Source of the DNA: JACMLD01 sp038229695
GTDB lineage: Bacteria; Bacteroidota; Bacteroidia; Chitinophagales; Chitinophagaceae
Direction: 5' to 3'
Assembly (NCBI GenBank): GCA_038229695.1
Contig: JBBROE010000003.1
Span: forward strand, 1-64,000
DNA: 64,000 bases
Shown here: one piece after another, positions 42,094 to 51,630 of the stretch
Numbering within the stretch: the stretch's first letter is position 1
How the letters are laid out: every line of letters starts with the position of its first letter
The notes under the pieces: model-generated
Database searches by the model: none
What the model saw: the letters and a program-made list of their open reading frames with translations, nothing else
What the model was told of the DNA's origin: nothing
Translations under genes and position numbers: made by a program

Positions 42094-43992
42094 TCACTTT
42101 ACCAGCTTCACCTGCGTTTTCCTGCCGCCATTCACCATTTCGAGGTAGTAGATACCGCGGGCAAGGCGCTGCAGGTCCGGAAGACTGATAGTATTGCGTC
42201 CCTGCTCCAGCCTCGCCTGCTGTTGCAGAACAGCTTTGCCCGTTCCGTCGAAGAGCGTGAGGACGGCTTGACCACGTACGGCCGAGCCGGCCGTAACCGT
42301 TACCTGGTTGAGAAACGGATTGGGAAAAACGATGAGCTGCTCCGCCGGCGTATTCTGTCTTACCAGTAGCGTCGGCGTGTAAGAGAAGGAGCCGTCATCC
42401 GCTACCATCTTGATCCGGTAATAGAGGGTTGAATTTTTGAGGCCGGACAGGTCATCCTGCATCGTGTAGGCCGCCTGGCCGTGATGGCTGGCATTGACAA
42501 CGGCGAGTACGGTAAAATTTACCCCATCGGCACTGCGGGCTACTTCATAATTTTTCAAGCTGCTCTCCTGCTGCGGTTTCCAGGACAGGAGGGTTGTTGA
42601 CGCCTGCAGGGTAGCGGTGAAGTGGCTGCCACCGACTGCGAGTAGTATATTGTAGCGAAAGGGCGTGGGTACGCCCTCACCGGCATCGTCGGAAACGCCG
42701 TTCTCGTTAACGTCAATTTTATCGGCCGTTCCATTGTTCGAGGAATCAATAACGCGCAGCAGGGTGGTGCCTGCGCCGACCTCGCCGCCAACCAGGGTAG
42801 AGTTGTAATAAACGGTGTTCTGTACCAGGTTAGTGGCACGCAGCTGCAGGCGGATGACGGCCGAGTCAGTCGCCACCGGGTAGTTGGAAATACTTTGACC
42901 GGGCAGCAGCAGCAGGGTATCCGTTACGCCGTTGTACAGCGGGTTCAGTATAAGACCTGCCGGGTTGCTGACGAAACTTGCCTGGACCGCCGAAAGATTT
43001 CCGTTTCCATACGTATTTCCAAGGTTATTGGAAACCCGCACATTGGCGAGATCGATATTGCCTTTATTTTTGATCACGACGTGGTAGATAATATCTGCTG
43101 TATTTGCATTGATAACATTTCCGCCAATTAATTCTTCCGAAGCGCCTGCACCCACATTCATGTGGGTGATATCGGCGGTAGACCGCCCCATTGGGAACGG
43201 AGCGCTGTTACTGAGCGAAGCGGTATTGATATCCCAGGTATAATAGTAGCAACCCGAGCCATCGGAACCGGCTACAAACAAGCTTCCGTCAACATACCCG
43301 ATGCTGAAGCACGGATGCGGTATATCGGTCAGGTAAACCGCGACCGCATCCCCCGGTCCGTCAAAATTGATCATTTCATACAGTCGGGATGGGGTATTGC
43401 CGAAGGTCATAAATACGCGGCCGTTGGGCATAAATACCATATCGCCCCAGGACAGTGAATTAGGAGCCAGCCCGGGTGGAAAGGTTAGTGGGCGGCTGGT
43501 GCCAGCTATATCTGTACCTGTCGCCACGTCGATTCTTTTTACGGCCGCCTGCCCGGTGGAAGCATTGTAGTCATAGATAATCAGGTTGTTTCCATCCTGA
43601 TCGAAGCAAAGCTGGTTAATCTGGTAACTGTAGGTATAATCGGGGAGGAGTGCCGGCTGGCAGGCCAGCAGGGAATCGAAATGATAATCCATGGCATACA
43701 TCTTCGTGCTGTTGCCCGAGCTGATGTCTGCGAAATAAACCTTTTTATCCTTTGGGTTGTAGGCGGTGAAGGCATTGTAAAAGGGGACACCGTTACTGCA
43801 ACTCAACAAAATGGACGGGGCACCGCTGAGGATGCCTGTGAAGAGCTGCTGTTCACCTGAAGTGCTGCTGCAGGACGGTGAGCCATGGTTGATTAGGACA
43901 GACTTTAACGACTGCTGTGCCCGGAGATCAGATCTGCTCAACAGGAATAAAATGATAGTGATAAACTGTAAAAAGGTACGGGTAGTTTTCAT
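42094..43992 (-). CDS. T9SS-secreted cargo protein with type A sorting domain
   Basis: 632 residues. Signal peptide MKTTRTFLQFITIILFLLSR then DLRAQ. The N-terminal half resembles a beta-propeller-like reporter fold (VYFADISSGNSTKMYAMDYH, NLIIYDYNASTGQAAVKRID, MVFMPNGRVFMTFGNTPSRL). A DUF11-like segment follows (YHVVIKNKGNIDLANVRVSN). Near residue 415 is a Ca-binding-like run IDVNENGVSDDAGEG. A fibronectin-like segment (YEVARSADGVNFTV) leads to the C-terminal T9SS domain VFPNPFLNQVTVTA, ISLPDLQRLARGIYYLEM, KTQVKLVK. It is exported across the outer membrane by T9SS; no catalytic domain is recognised. Confidence 0.88.
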   Translation of the reverse strand: MKTTRTFLQFITIILFLLSRSDLRAQQSLKSVLINHGSPSCSSTSGEQQLFTGILSGAPSILLSCSNGVPFYNAFTAYNPKDKKVYFADISSGNSTKMYAMDYHFDSLLACQPALLPDYTYSYQINQLCFDQDGNNLIIYDYNASTGQAAVKRIDVATGTDIAGTSRPLTFPPGLAPNSLSWGDMVFMPNGRVFMTFGNTPSRLYEMINFDGPGDAVAVYLTDIPHPCFSIGYVDGSLFVAGSDGSGCYYYTWDINTASLSNSAPFPMGRSTADITHMNVGAGASEELIGGNVINANTADIIYHVVIKNKGNIDLANVRVSNNLGNTYGNGNLSAVQASFVSNPAGLILNPLYNGVTDTLLLLPGQSISNYPVATDSAVIRLQLRATNLVQNTVYYNSTLVGGEVGAGTTLLRVIDSSNNGTADKIDVNENGVSDDAGEGVPTPFRYNILLAVGGSHFTATLQASTTLLSWKPQQESSLKNYEVARSADGVNFTVLAVVNASHHGQAAYTMQDDLSGLKNSTLYYRIKMVADDGSFSYTPTLLVRQNTPAEQLIVFPNPFLNQVTVTAGSAVRGQAVLTLFDGTGKAVLQQQARLEQGRNTISLPDLQRLARGIYYLEMVNGGRKTQVKLVK

Positions 43993-44303
43993 CTTGCTTT
44001 TTTTCTGTGACCACTTGTATCGGTTTTAGGGTTGGATTTTTTTCATAAGCCCGGGGACTCCACCGGCCTGTGCTGATAGTGACTACAAATTTACCCTTAG
44101 GGAACAAACCGGTCAAGTGTCGGCACCGTTTTGGCCTCGTATTTTCGGTCGCCGGCGTTTTGTGGCAGCCGGGTGGGGAAAAAATCGACGAACGGCCGCC
44201 TTTTGCCGTTGAATGGAAAAAGTGGGGATAACGAAGCCTTCAAAAAAATTACGGGTACAGTATGGCGTTAGGATCGCTCATGAATATTTCTTGGCAGCCC
44301 ATC
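43993..44303. other. Intergenic region before the mrcA-type gene terminator
   Basis: About 310 bp with no supported gene. The part next to 43992 is AT-rich and should carry the promoter of the T9SS cargo gene, but no clear TAnnTTTG with a -33 partner was identified. Confidence 0.4.
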
Positions 44304-44326
44304 AAAAAGCCGGGCAGCTGCCCGGC
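44304..44326 (-). terminator. Terminator of the PBP1A gene
   Basis: The perfect palindrome GCCGGGCAGCTGCCCGGC (44309-44326) is followed on the minus strand by TTTTT (44308-44304). It lies 27 bp past the PBP1A stop codon. Confidence 0.82.
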
Positions 44327-44353
44327 GATAAGATGAGTCGTTTCAACGACCAG

Positions 44354-46771
44354 TTATTGATTTTTTTTGTCCTTTTTGCCAAAGAGCCGTCCGAAGAACC
44401 CGCGTTTCTTCTTTTCATTGTTTGCCTCCTGCTTATCGGCCGGGGGTTCGTCTTTTTTTGCAGGTTTGGCTGCTTCATTCAGGATTTTTTTCTCATCCGG
44501 GGACAGCCTGGATTCTACAGGTACATGGTTGGTATCGCGGTCGAAGTTGATATAATCATTGGCTGCACCATTGCCCTGGTCGGACCCTTCTGCACCGGGC
44601 TGCAGGCTTTTATCAATGGAGTTGTCATAATCGCGGATAGCTTGGATATTCATATTCTCGGGCTGTTGAAAGCGGGCATCGCGGGTAATGCCGAGGGTTT
44701 TATCGGCATACACTTTTTTAAAGAAATATTCCCAGATGGGCATCGCGGCGCGTCCGCCGAAGCCGAGCCCGCTTTCCAGCCGAATAAACCGGTCGTCGCA
44801 ACCGATCCAGGTACCGGCGAGGAGTTGAGGGGTGTAGCCGAGAAACCAGGCATCAGAGTTGTCGTTGGTCGTACCCGTTTTGCCGCCCATTTCTGCTGCC
44901 CCGAGGCGGTTGCGCAGCCCTGCGGCCGTACCGAAGTCGACCGGCCCCTGCATCATCCTGACCATGGTGTAAGCGGCCTGTTCGCTGATGACCTGTTTCA
45001 TGGAGGTCTCAAACCTTTCCAGCACATTGCCATTTTTATCTTCTATGCGAAGCATGGTAAGCGGATGCGTATTGATGCCACGGTTTGGAAACATGGTGTA
45101 GCCGGACAGCATTTCATACATCGAGAGATCACAGGCCCCGAGTGCCATGGACGGGTAGGGTTCTACCGGCGTGGGAATATTGATTTGTTTCAGGAAGTTG
45201 GCGAAGCGTTGTGGCGTTACCTGTTTCATGATATAGGCCGATGCGCAGTTGAGTGACCAGGTGAGTGCAGTGGCCATGGTGACCACCGGGGGCAGATTGC
45301 CGCAGAGTCCCCTGGCCGGCACCATCCCGAAGCCGGGAAAATTCTGCGCCTGATTCTCCACCGGCGTTTCCGGCGTAAAGCCGGCTTCCTCTATCGCTTC
45401 ACAATACAGAAATGGTTTGATGGACGATCCGACCTGCCGTTTCGTATCGATATTGACATGGTCGTACTTGTAGGTTTTAAAATCGATTCCGCCCACCCAG
45501 GCTTTTACTTCACCGGTAATGGGATCCATCACCATAAAGGAAGTCTGCAGCATCTGCTGGTTGTATTTGATGGAATCATACGGCGTCATGAGAGTATCCT
45601 TTTCTCGTTGTGCGTTCCATGCAAATACCTTCATCTGTGTTTTTACATGAAAAGATTTTTTGATTTCATCATCGGGGATGCCTTCATCTTTCATGCTTTT
45701 CCAGCGGTCGCTGTTTTTCATGGCCGCCTGCAGAATATTTTCATGCTCCTTCCACACTTTGCCCGTTCTGAGCGAGCTTTGGCTGTTGAGCACTTTTTGC
45801 AGGGTAGGCATATGGGTGGCCACGGCCTCTTCGGCATAGAGTTGCATACGGGGGCTGATGGTTGTATAAATTTTCAGGCCGTCCCGGTAAATGTCGTAGG
45901 GCTTATTGGTAGCGGGGTTGATATGATTTTTGCACCAGCTCTTTACGTCCCCCCGCAGCTGTTCGCGGAAATAGGGGGCGAGGCCTGCGTTCTCGTCCAT
46001 TTTTTTATACCGGAGCGGGATCGGTTTTGCTTTTAGCCGGGCAGCCTCTTCCCCGGACAGGACGTCGTTTTTCACCATCTGGTCGATCACCGTATTTTTC
46101 CTGTTGAAGGCGGCCAGCGGGTGGGTACGGGGGTTGTAGATGCTGTTGCCTTTCAGCATACCAATGAGTACTGCTGCTTCATCAACGGAAAGACGATCGG
46201 GTTCTTTCTGAAAAAATGCGAGTGAAGCGTTGCGAATCCCATAGACATTGTCACCGAAGGGCACAACGTTCAGGTAGAGTGCGAGTATTTCTTCCTTGGT
46301 AAAATTGCGCTCAAGCTTCACCGCTATAATCAGCTCCTTAAATTTTTCGAGAATGCGGTGGAAGAGGTTTTTAGATCCCTGCCCCAGCATATTTTTAGCC
46401 AGCTGCTGCGTGATGGTGCTGGCACCGCCATCGTTACCGAGGTGCACCACGGCGCGGATTAGTCCTTTGGCGTCAATGCCGGAATGGTCATAAAACCGGA
46501 CATCTTCTGTTGAAATGAGGGCATCTACCACGTGTTTGGAAATATCCCCGTACCGCACGTTGCTCCGGTTACCGCGGTCGAGATAATATTTGCCCATCAG
46601 GGTGCCATCGTTGGCATAGATTTCGGTAGCCTGCAACACGGAGGGGTTTTCCAGTTCCTCCAACGACGGCATTTCACCGAAAAGGCCGTAGTTCAGCAGA
46701 ACAATAAACAAGATAAACAGTCCCACGCCCATACCGACGATGGCCCAGAAAACACGCACCGTATTTTTCAT
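44354..46771 (-). CDS. Penicillin-binding protein 1A (bifunctional transglycosylase/transpeptidase)
   Basis: 805 residues from ATG 46771. One N-terminal membrane anchor (VFWAIVGMGVGLFILFIVLL). The GT51 domain has the catalytic Glu89 in STEDVRFYDHSGID and ASTITQQLAKNML. The transpeptidase domain has SxxK at 449-452 (GSSIKPF), SLN at 506-508 and KTGT at 631-634, so both activities are intact. It polymerises and cross-links peptidoglycan in the periplasm. The last 60 residues are Lys/Glu-rich and end with GFFGRLFGKKDKKNQ, a tail common to Bacteroidota class A PBPs. Monocistronic, with its own terminator. Confidence 0.95.
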   Translation of the reverse strand: MKNTVRVFWAIVGMGVGLFILFIVLLNYGLFGEMPSLEELENPSVLQATEIYANDGTLMGKYYLDRGNRSNVRYGDISKHVVDALISTEDVRFYDHSGIDAKGLIRAVVHLGNDGGASTITQQLAKNMLGQGSKNLFHRILEKFKELIIAVKLERNFTKEEILALYLNVVPFGDNVYGIRNASLAFFQKEPDRLSVDEAAVLIGMLKGNSIYNPRTHPLAAFNRKNTVIDQMVKNDVLSGEEAARLKAKPIPLRYKKMDENAGLAPYFREQLRGDVKSWCKNHINPATNKPYDIYRDGLKIYTTISPRMQLYAEEAVATHMPTLQKVLNSQSSLRTGKVWKEHENILQAAMKNSDRWKSMKDEGIPDDEIKKSFHVKTQMKVFAWNAQREKDTLMTPYDSIKYNQQMLQTSFMVMDPITGEVKAWVGGIDFKTYKYDHVNIDTKRQVGSSIKPFLYCEAIEEAGFTPETPVENQAQNFPGFGMVPARGLCGNLPPVVTMATALTWSLNCASAYIMKQVTPQRFANFLKQINIPTPVEPYPSMALGACDLSMYEMLSGYTMFPNRGINTHPLTMLRIEDKNGNVLERFETSMKQVISEQAAYTMVRMMQGPVDFGTAAGLRNRLGAAEMGGKTGTTNDNSDAWFLGYTPQLLAGTWIGCDDRFIRLESGLGFGGRAAMPIWEYFFKKVYADKTLGITRDARFQQPENMNIQAIRDYDNSIDKSLQPGAEGSDQGNGAANDYINFDRDTNHVPVESRLSPDEKKILNEAAKPAKKDEPPADKQEANNEKKKRGFFGRLFGKKDKKNQ

Positions 46772-46965
46772 ATATAATAATAAAAGATAATGCCGTGAGT
46801 GCAAAAATCCTACCCGAAAATAGCAAATTAGCCCGCAGCAGGAAATAAAGTATTCTTAATTACGTGATTTCGGCCGCCACGCTATTGTGCCACCGGACGG
46901 TCCTTGAACAGGGCAGGATGGAGTAGAAAATATTGTTGGGGTGTGTGGCTGTCAGCAAATAGCAG

Positions 46966-49900
46966 CTACTTGAAAGCATCTTTGTATTGCCGGATAAGAA
47001 ATTTCTTATAGGCAGGAATATCCTTAGTGTTTTTCAGCACATCAAGATTGGCTTCCGTGATGATGATGAATGAATATTTGGCCGCTGGCATCCAGGGTAT
47101 GATTTCGGTTGGCGCGAGGGGCTTTGTTTTATCGAGGTAACTAATTGCAGCCGCTGCGTTGGTAAATGTACCCATGAGCACAAAACGGGTGGTGTCTGTC
47201 AGCGGCAATGGGGTGATCGTAATCGACTGGTTATAGAATTTTTCCTTGTTGTACCGGTTGAAGGCGTTCCCGGCTTCGCCGACATAAACGGGGTCTACCT
47301 TGTTCATAACAAGCACGACATAGTGTGGCTGATCGGGTGTTGCCGTAAATCCATTGTCTGCCGGTGATGCAGGCACGGTTTTCCTTAGCACGGAAGTCGT
47401 GTCGTTTACCGGCTTCACAGGATGTATCGCAACGGATTTTTGCGCCGCTGTGGTATCCTTTTGAGGCGAAACGGGAGGGGGCACGGTCTTCCCCTGCTGG
47501 CTGACAGGAACCGGAGTCCTGGCTACCGCGGCCGGCGCCGCCGGTGACAGTGTAACAACACTGTCGTCTGGTAAACGTTCCACTTTCAAATTGGTCAGGT
47601 ATTCTTCTATCTGTTTGCGGCGGCCCAGTACGTCGATCAGGGTTTTTGCTTTGGCGGCCATCGGGCTGGCGGGGAAGAACGTGATGATATTATTCAGCAC
47701 CAGCCGGGCAGCCGAGTCATAACGGGAATGAATGTCGTAGACCGCTTCTATATACAACAGCTGCGGCGTCCAGTAATAATTTCCGTACAGGCTGTCGGCA
47801 GACTTTTTCTTTTGTACGGCCTCCGAAAAGTTACCTTCAATAAACAGGTTGTAAATCTGGTTGTATACCGGTCCGCCTTCCTTTTTGCGACCCGAATCTA
47901 CTGCCGCTGGATGCGCTGCGATGGCGGCGAGTTTGCTGTTGGGAAACTCCTGCTGCAGGCGGTTTTGTATGACTACCATTTTGGCCGTTTCCCCTGTTTT
48001 TTTATAACAGTAAAACAGGTTGAACAACGTGTTTTCTTCCCCGGCAGCATGCGGGAAGGTGCTGAGCAACCCTTCATACAACACGATGGCGTCAGGATAT
48101 GCTTCCAGGTAATCCTGTAAGGCTTTCGCCATATCATAGCGGGCATGGAGGACCGAATCCTGGGACACCCTCATTTTTTCCGGTGTCAGCGGCAGGTTCT
48201 CACTGAGCGCATCGAGGCTAAGGGGTTTCGAAATGGCCGGCTGACCATTGAGGTTAACGGGGTTATTGGGATCGGAGGGGTTATTGCGGAGCGCTGCACC
48301 CTGTGGTTTGATTGCTGCGGCGCGTTGCCAGTTGTCGGCATTCGGCCGGCTTCCCCAGAGGCTTTTGAACGTGGTATAGCCCTTCGATTTTAATGCCGTA
48401 TTGGAGAAATACCAGTCACTGCTGCCGCTGCTGCTGCTGTTAAAAAGATCAGCCGGTGGCGCGGTACTGCTGTTCCCTGCAAAGCCCTGGCTGCTGTTCC
48501 CGAAACTGACATCGTCTTCTTTCAGTCCCTGTTGCTTCCTTAACTGGCGCAGCAGTTTTTTGATGTAGGCCGTGCGTTCTGCCTCGGGCATAGCGGCTAT
48601 TTTCTGCAGGCTGTCCTGCCGGTTGATCACTTCCTGGCGGGAGCCAATAATGGTGAGGGCTGCTTTCCTGCTTTTATACTGGTCTGCATCCTCCGGCAGG
48701 ATCATACTAATGTCTGTACTGTCATAATCATTCCTCGCCGCGATATAGTTTCTGTCGGCCAATTCGAGGTTGGCGAGCGCGAGGTAAGAGCGGCTTTTCT
48801 GCGGCAGGTTGCCGGCATTGTACCGGATACTTTTTGCGAGAAAATTTTTGGCAGCGGCGGTCTGGTGGCGATCGAGTTCAATCTGGGCGGCCGTATAGAA
48901 AATGATGTCACGGTAGATTATATATTTATCCCGTTTTCCCATCTTGGCCAATGCATCGACGGCAGCCTGGATGGCTTTGTCGTCGTTCCCTTCTCCCTGC
49001 CTGATGGAGTTAAGCAGTCCGTATACCTCCATGACCGGGTTGATGGTATGTTTGACTACCCGTTCATAAAATTCTTTTGCGTCATTGTGTTTGCCGGCAG
49101 CCTCGTAACACTGGGCGGTGAGGTATTCACGGCGCGCTGTTTCTTCCCGGTTGGCGTCGGTTCCGGGCGAGCGCAGCAGGTAGATGGCGGTGCTGTCCCA
49201 GTTTTGTTCTTTGTAGAAATACCAGGCCTGTGCCTGGTTAAGTTCGTCGCTCAGCCGGCCTGGAAAGATAGGGTCGCTTTTTAGTATCTGCATCAGGCTC
49301 CGCGCTTCAGGCAGGGCATCCAGTGCGAGGTAGGTATTCACCTGCCACAGCAGGGATTCATTCCGGCTGGGAGCCCGGGAAAGCAGTTTGGCGGCGATAT
49401 TTCTTTTCTCGCTCGTGGAAATGGTAAACGCATTGCCGCCCTCGTTGCTGTTACTGCCGATGACCTTATCGTACCCGTCTTTTTCCTTGGGTGAAAAAGC
49501 ATAGTTGAGGTATTGGAAGGTGAGGTAGGCTGAGTCAAAATCTTTTTTGTAATAATAGGCCTTACCCATGAGCAGGTAGAGGTTGTCGACCCAGTTGTTT
49601 CGCAGGTCGTGCAGCAGTATGCCGGCGGTGGCTTTGTAGATGACCGAATCCAGGTCGTTTTTAAAGCGGGCAGTTTCATCTACGTTGTAATTATGGAAGG
49701 AAAGGAGTTTCGTGTAGTCATCCCGGTGAGCCGATTTTGCCCGGTCGACCACTTCCTTCATCTTTTCATTGGCATTGAAGTAAAAGTTGTAGTGCGTGGT
49801 GGTATTCTGCATGAAACGGCGCGGAATGGTAAACTTTTTATCTCCGGTCTTTTCTGATCGCAGCTGCCTGTTTTCGTATTTTTTCGGATGCGGCAAATCA

Positions 49901-49992
49901 AAGCTGAGCCCGCCCGCCTGTGGATGGGCCGGGGGCAGAATAAAGTAGAACAGGAGCACGGTGGTTAGCCGTATCAGGGACTTATCGATCAT
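46966..49992 (-). CDS. T9SS PorW/SprE-type TPR protein
   Basis: 1008 residues. It matches the PorW/SprE family needed for type IX secretion and gliding: FMQNTTTHYNFYFNANEKMK, AHRDDYTKLLSFHNYNVDET, TAGILLHDLRNNWVDNLYLL, MGKAYYYKKDFDSAYLTFQY, SPKEKDGYDKVIGSN, then TPR-like helices, a Ser-rich linker, DWYFSNTALKSKGYTTFKSL, and a SPOR-like C-terminal part (HYVVLVMNKVDPVYVGEAGN). The N-terminus MIDKSLIRLTTVLLFYFILP followed by PAHPQAG is a signal peptide, but it has no lipobox Cys, unlike the usual lipoprotein form. It is divergent from the bactofilin cluster and supports an active T9SS together with the sorting-domain proteins here. Confidence 0.85.
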   Translation of the reverse strand: MIDKSLIRLTTVLLFYFILPPAHPQAGGLSFDLPHPKKYENRQLRSEKTGDKKFTIPRRFMQNTTTHYNFYFNANEKMKEVVDRAKSAHRDDYTKLLSFHNYNVDETARFKNDLDSVIYKATAGILLHDLRNNWVDNLYLLMGKAYYYKKDFDSAYLTFQYLNYAFSPKEKDGYDKVIGSNSNEGGNAFTISTSEKRNIAAKLLSRAPSRNESLLWQVNTYLALDALPEARSLMQILKSDPIFPGRLSDELNQAQAWYFYKEQNWDSTAIYLLRSPGTDANREETARREYLTAQCYEAAGKHNDAKEFYERVVKHTINPVMEVYGLLNSIRQGEGNDDKAIQAAVDALAKMGKRDKYIIYRDIIFYTAAQIELDRHQTAAAKNFLAKSIRYNAGNLPQKSRSYLALANLELADRNYIAARNDYDSTDISMILPEDADQYKSRKAALTIIGSRQEVINRQDSLQKIAAMPEAERTAYIKKLLRQLRKQQGLKEDDVSFGNSSQGFAGNSSTAPPADLFNSSSSGSSDWYFSNTALKSKGYTTFKSLWGSRPNADNWQRAAAIKPQGAALRNNPSDPNNPVNLNGQPAISKPLSLDALSENLPLTPEKMRVSQDSVLHARYDMAKALQDYLEAYPDAIVLYEGLLSTFPHAAGEENTLFNLFYCYKKTGETAKMVVIQNRLQQEFPNSKLAAIAAHPAAVDSGRKKEGGPVYNQIYNLFIEGNFSEAVQKKKSADSLYGNYYWTPQLLYIEAVYDIHSRYDSAARLVLNNIITFFPASPMAAKAKTLIDVLGRRKQIEEYLTNLKVERLPDDSVVTLSPAAPAAVARTPVPVSQQGKTVPPPVSPQKDTTAAQKSVAIHPVKPVNDTTSVLRKTVPASPADNGFTATPDQPHYVVLVMNKVDPVYVGEAGNAFNRYNKEKFYNQSITITPLPLTDTTRFVLMGTFTNAAAAISYLDKTKPLAPTEIIPWMPAAKYSFIIITEANLDVLKNTKDIPAYKKFLIRQYKDAFK

Positions 49993-50029
49993 TGCGCCGC
50001 AAACTAACTGCTTATTAACTGGTTTTCAG

Positions 50030-50037
50030 CAAATTTA
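50030..50037 (-). promoter_or_regulatory. -7 element of the PorW/SprE promoter
   Basis: On the minus strand TAAATTTG matches TAnnTTTG and lies about 38 bp before the start codon at 49992. The -33 element is not clear. Confidence 0.4.
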
Positions 50038-50184
50038 TTGTGAAAATTTGATGTGCAGCCGCCTGCGGGCCAATGTACGACAACGATTAATTTAACGACC
50101 GGAAGCGTGCCGGTTGCACGGGAGGGGCGCAGCCTAAACCGGCCATTGTCGGTTTTCTGGTTAACTTTACGCAATACCTCCATT

Positions 50185-50583
50185 ATGGCTAAATTTTTCG
50201 ATGCCGATGACACCCTCAAACGGCTGCGTAACCGGTACCGGCTGGTGGTGATGAACGACGATACCTACGAGGAAGTGGTCACGTTCAAACTGTCGCGGAT
50301 GAGCGTATATATCCTGCTGAGCACCATTTTCGTAGTGCTGACCGGTCTCACCGTAGCCCTCATCGTATTTACCCCGCTGAAGTTATACATACCCGGTTAT
50401 GGAGATGTGAATAATACCCGGGAGCTCCGTGAACTAAAACTGCGTACGGATTCGTTAGAGCATGCGGTACGGTACAAAGATGAGTACCTGCAGAACATCC
50501 GGGGGGTATTACAGGGCAATGTTTCGGTGAAACCCGATACGGCCGCCCTCAACCTGCCGACGCCGGAAAAAATTAACGATTAA
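50185..50583 (+). CDS. Short membrane protein resembling the N-terminal part of M23 peptidases
   Basis: 132 residues from ATG 50185. A basic cytoplasmic N-terminus (MAKFFDADDTLKRLRNRYRL, VVMNDDTYEEVVTFKLSRMS) is followed by one membrane segment (VYILLSTIFVVLTGLTVALI), the motif TPLKLYIPGYGD and a short coiled coil (ELRELKLRTDSLEHAVRYKD). This is the arrangement found at the start of bactofilin-associated LytM/M23 peptidases, but the protein stops before any peptidase domain. The bactofilin gene follows after 12 bp. I infer an anchor or adaptor role for the bactofilin polymer at the inner membrane. Confidence 0.75.
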   Translation: MAKFFDADDTLKRLRNRYRLVVMNDDTYEEVVTFKLSRMSVYILLSTIFVVLTGLTVALIVFTPLKLYIPGYGDVNNTRELRELKLRTDSLEHAVRYKDEYLQNIRGVLQGNVSVKPDTAALNLPTPEKIND

Positions 50584-50595
50584 AAATCCAATACC

Positions 50596-51024
50596 ATGTT
50601 CAAAGGAAAATCCAATTCAGAATTTCTCGCAGAAACCAGCGGAAACAATGCGGCCAGCCTGATTAGTGCCGGTACTACTCTTACCGGTGATTTGCAGTCG
50701 ACCGCCGACCTGCGTATCGACGGTACGCTGGTCGGGAATATCATCAGTACGGCTAAAGTGATTATTGGCGCCAACGGCGTGGTGCAGGGAGATATCAACG
50801 GGCAGCTGGCTGATATTATGGGCAAGGTTACGGGATCCGTGAAAGTAAAGGAATTGCTCCAGCTGAAGGGCAGCGCCGAGATCAAGGGCAATATTCACGC
50901 CGGGCGGCTGCAGGTGGAACCTACCGCGACTTTCAACGGCGAATGCCACATGAATACTGCATCTCCTGATAAAAAAGCGGTGGAGAAACAGGCCGAAAAA
51001 CAACACATTGCAACCGTCCAGTAA
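50596..51024 (+). CDS. Bactofilin (polymer-forming cytoskeletal protein)
   Basis: 142 residues. The bactofilin beta-helix is visible as repeated short strands: TTLTGDLQSTADLRIDGTLV, GNIISTAKVIIGANGVVQGD, INGQLADIMGKVTGSVKVKE, LLQLKGSAEIKGNIHAGRLQ, VEPTATFNGEC. N- and C-terminal tails are polar and flexible. Bactofilins polymerise without nucleotide and localise envelope enzymes. The neighbours upstream (M23-like membrane protein) and across the promoter region (PorW/SprE) are envelope proteins. Confidence 0.93.
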   Translation: MFKGKSNSEFLAETSGNNAASLISAGTTLTGDLQSTADLRIDGTLVGNIISTAKVIIGANGVVQGDINGQLADIMGKVTGSVKVKELLQLKGSAEIKGNIHAGRLQVEPTATFNGECHMNTASPDKKAVEKQAEKQHIATVQ

Positions 51025-51226
51025 CAACAACAATAAAGATTTAATGCGTTACGCCGGCCTGGCCACGCAAATGCTGGCCGGACTGGGCGTAGCTGTTTTT
51101 GCCGGCCTCAAATCCGATAAGTGGCTGAAGCTTTCTTTTCCCTTATTGTCCTGGTTGCTACCTTTGCTGGTACTGGGCGGTATCCTCTACCGGATAATAA
51201 AAGACACCAGCCCGGGGAAGAAATGA
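51008..51226 (+). CDS. AtpZ/AtpI-like small membrane protein
   Basis: 72 residues with two membrane segments (LATQMLAGLGVAVFAGLKSD and FPLLSWLLPLLVLGGILYRI), the pattern of the AtpZ/AtpI group that assists F0F1-ATP synthase assembly. The start is taken as TTG 51008, which overlaps the bactofilin gene by 17 bp and keeps the usual polar lead-in; ATG 51044 (MRYAGLATQ) would give only 60 residues. In other Bacteroidota such a gene precedes atpB; here no ATP synthase gene follows. Confidence 0.7.
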   Translation: MQPSSNNNNKDLMRYAGLATQMLAGLGVAVFAGLKSDKWLKLSFPLLSWLLPLLVLGGILYRIIKDTSPGKK

Positions 51227-51630
51227 GCGCAGACAAGCAACGGTTTAAGGCCACGTTACCCCTCTATATTTTATTTTTGATCGTCAACGCTGTACTCTGG
51301 CTGCTGCCGGGCAGGCTGGCCGCACTGGGGCTATCGGTTACGGTGGTAATGGCAGGAAATGCCCTGCTTTTCCTGGTCAGCCTGGCCTCTCTTTTTCTTT
51401 ACCAGCGTGCTATGCTGCATCCCGCCACGATTGGATTTCTGAAGAATACATACAGCGGATTATTCCTGAAGCTGCTGGTCTGCCTGTTTGCGGTAGTTAC
51501 TTATATCGGTATTGGTAAGCGCCAGGTAAACAAGCCTGCTATTCTAACCTGCGTGGGCTTATACTTTATCTATTCCCTGCTGGAAATGCGCGGCCTGCTG
51601 CAGTGGAACAAATCCCGCAATAATGCCTAA
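51223..51630 (+). CDS. Integral membrane protein, ATP synthase I-like position
   Basis: 135 residues from ATG 51223, overlapping the stop of the AtpZ-like gene (ATGA). Four membrane segments: ATLPLYILFLIVNAVLWLLP, LGLSVTVVMAGNALLFLVSL, NTYSGLFLKLLVCLFAVVTY and NKPAILTCVGLYFIYSLLEM. Small hydrophobic proteins in this position next to AtpZ are common in Bacteroidota and may be AtpI-like, but no diagnostic motif is seen. It overlaps the SprT-like gene by 8 bp, so three genes are translationally linked. Confidence 0.7.
   Translation: MSADKQRFKATLPLYILFLIVNAVLWLLPGRLAALGLSVTVVMAGNALLFLVSLASLFLYQRAMLHPATIGFLKNTYSGLFLKLLVCLFAVVTYIGIGKRQVNKPAILTCVGLYFIYSLLEMRGLLQWNKSRNNA

Noticed and set aside
44213..45256. 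347-codon plus-strand frame
   Set aside because: Lies antisense to the PBP1A gene, whose motifs are complete; the long frame is a by-product of codon bias on the other strand.
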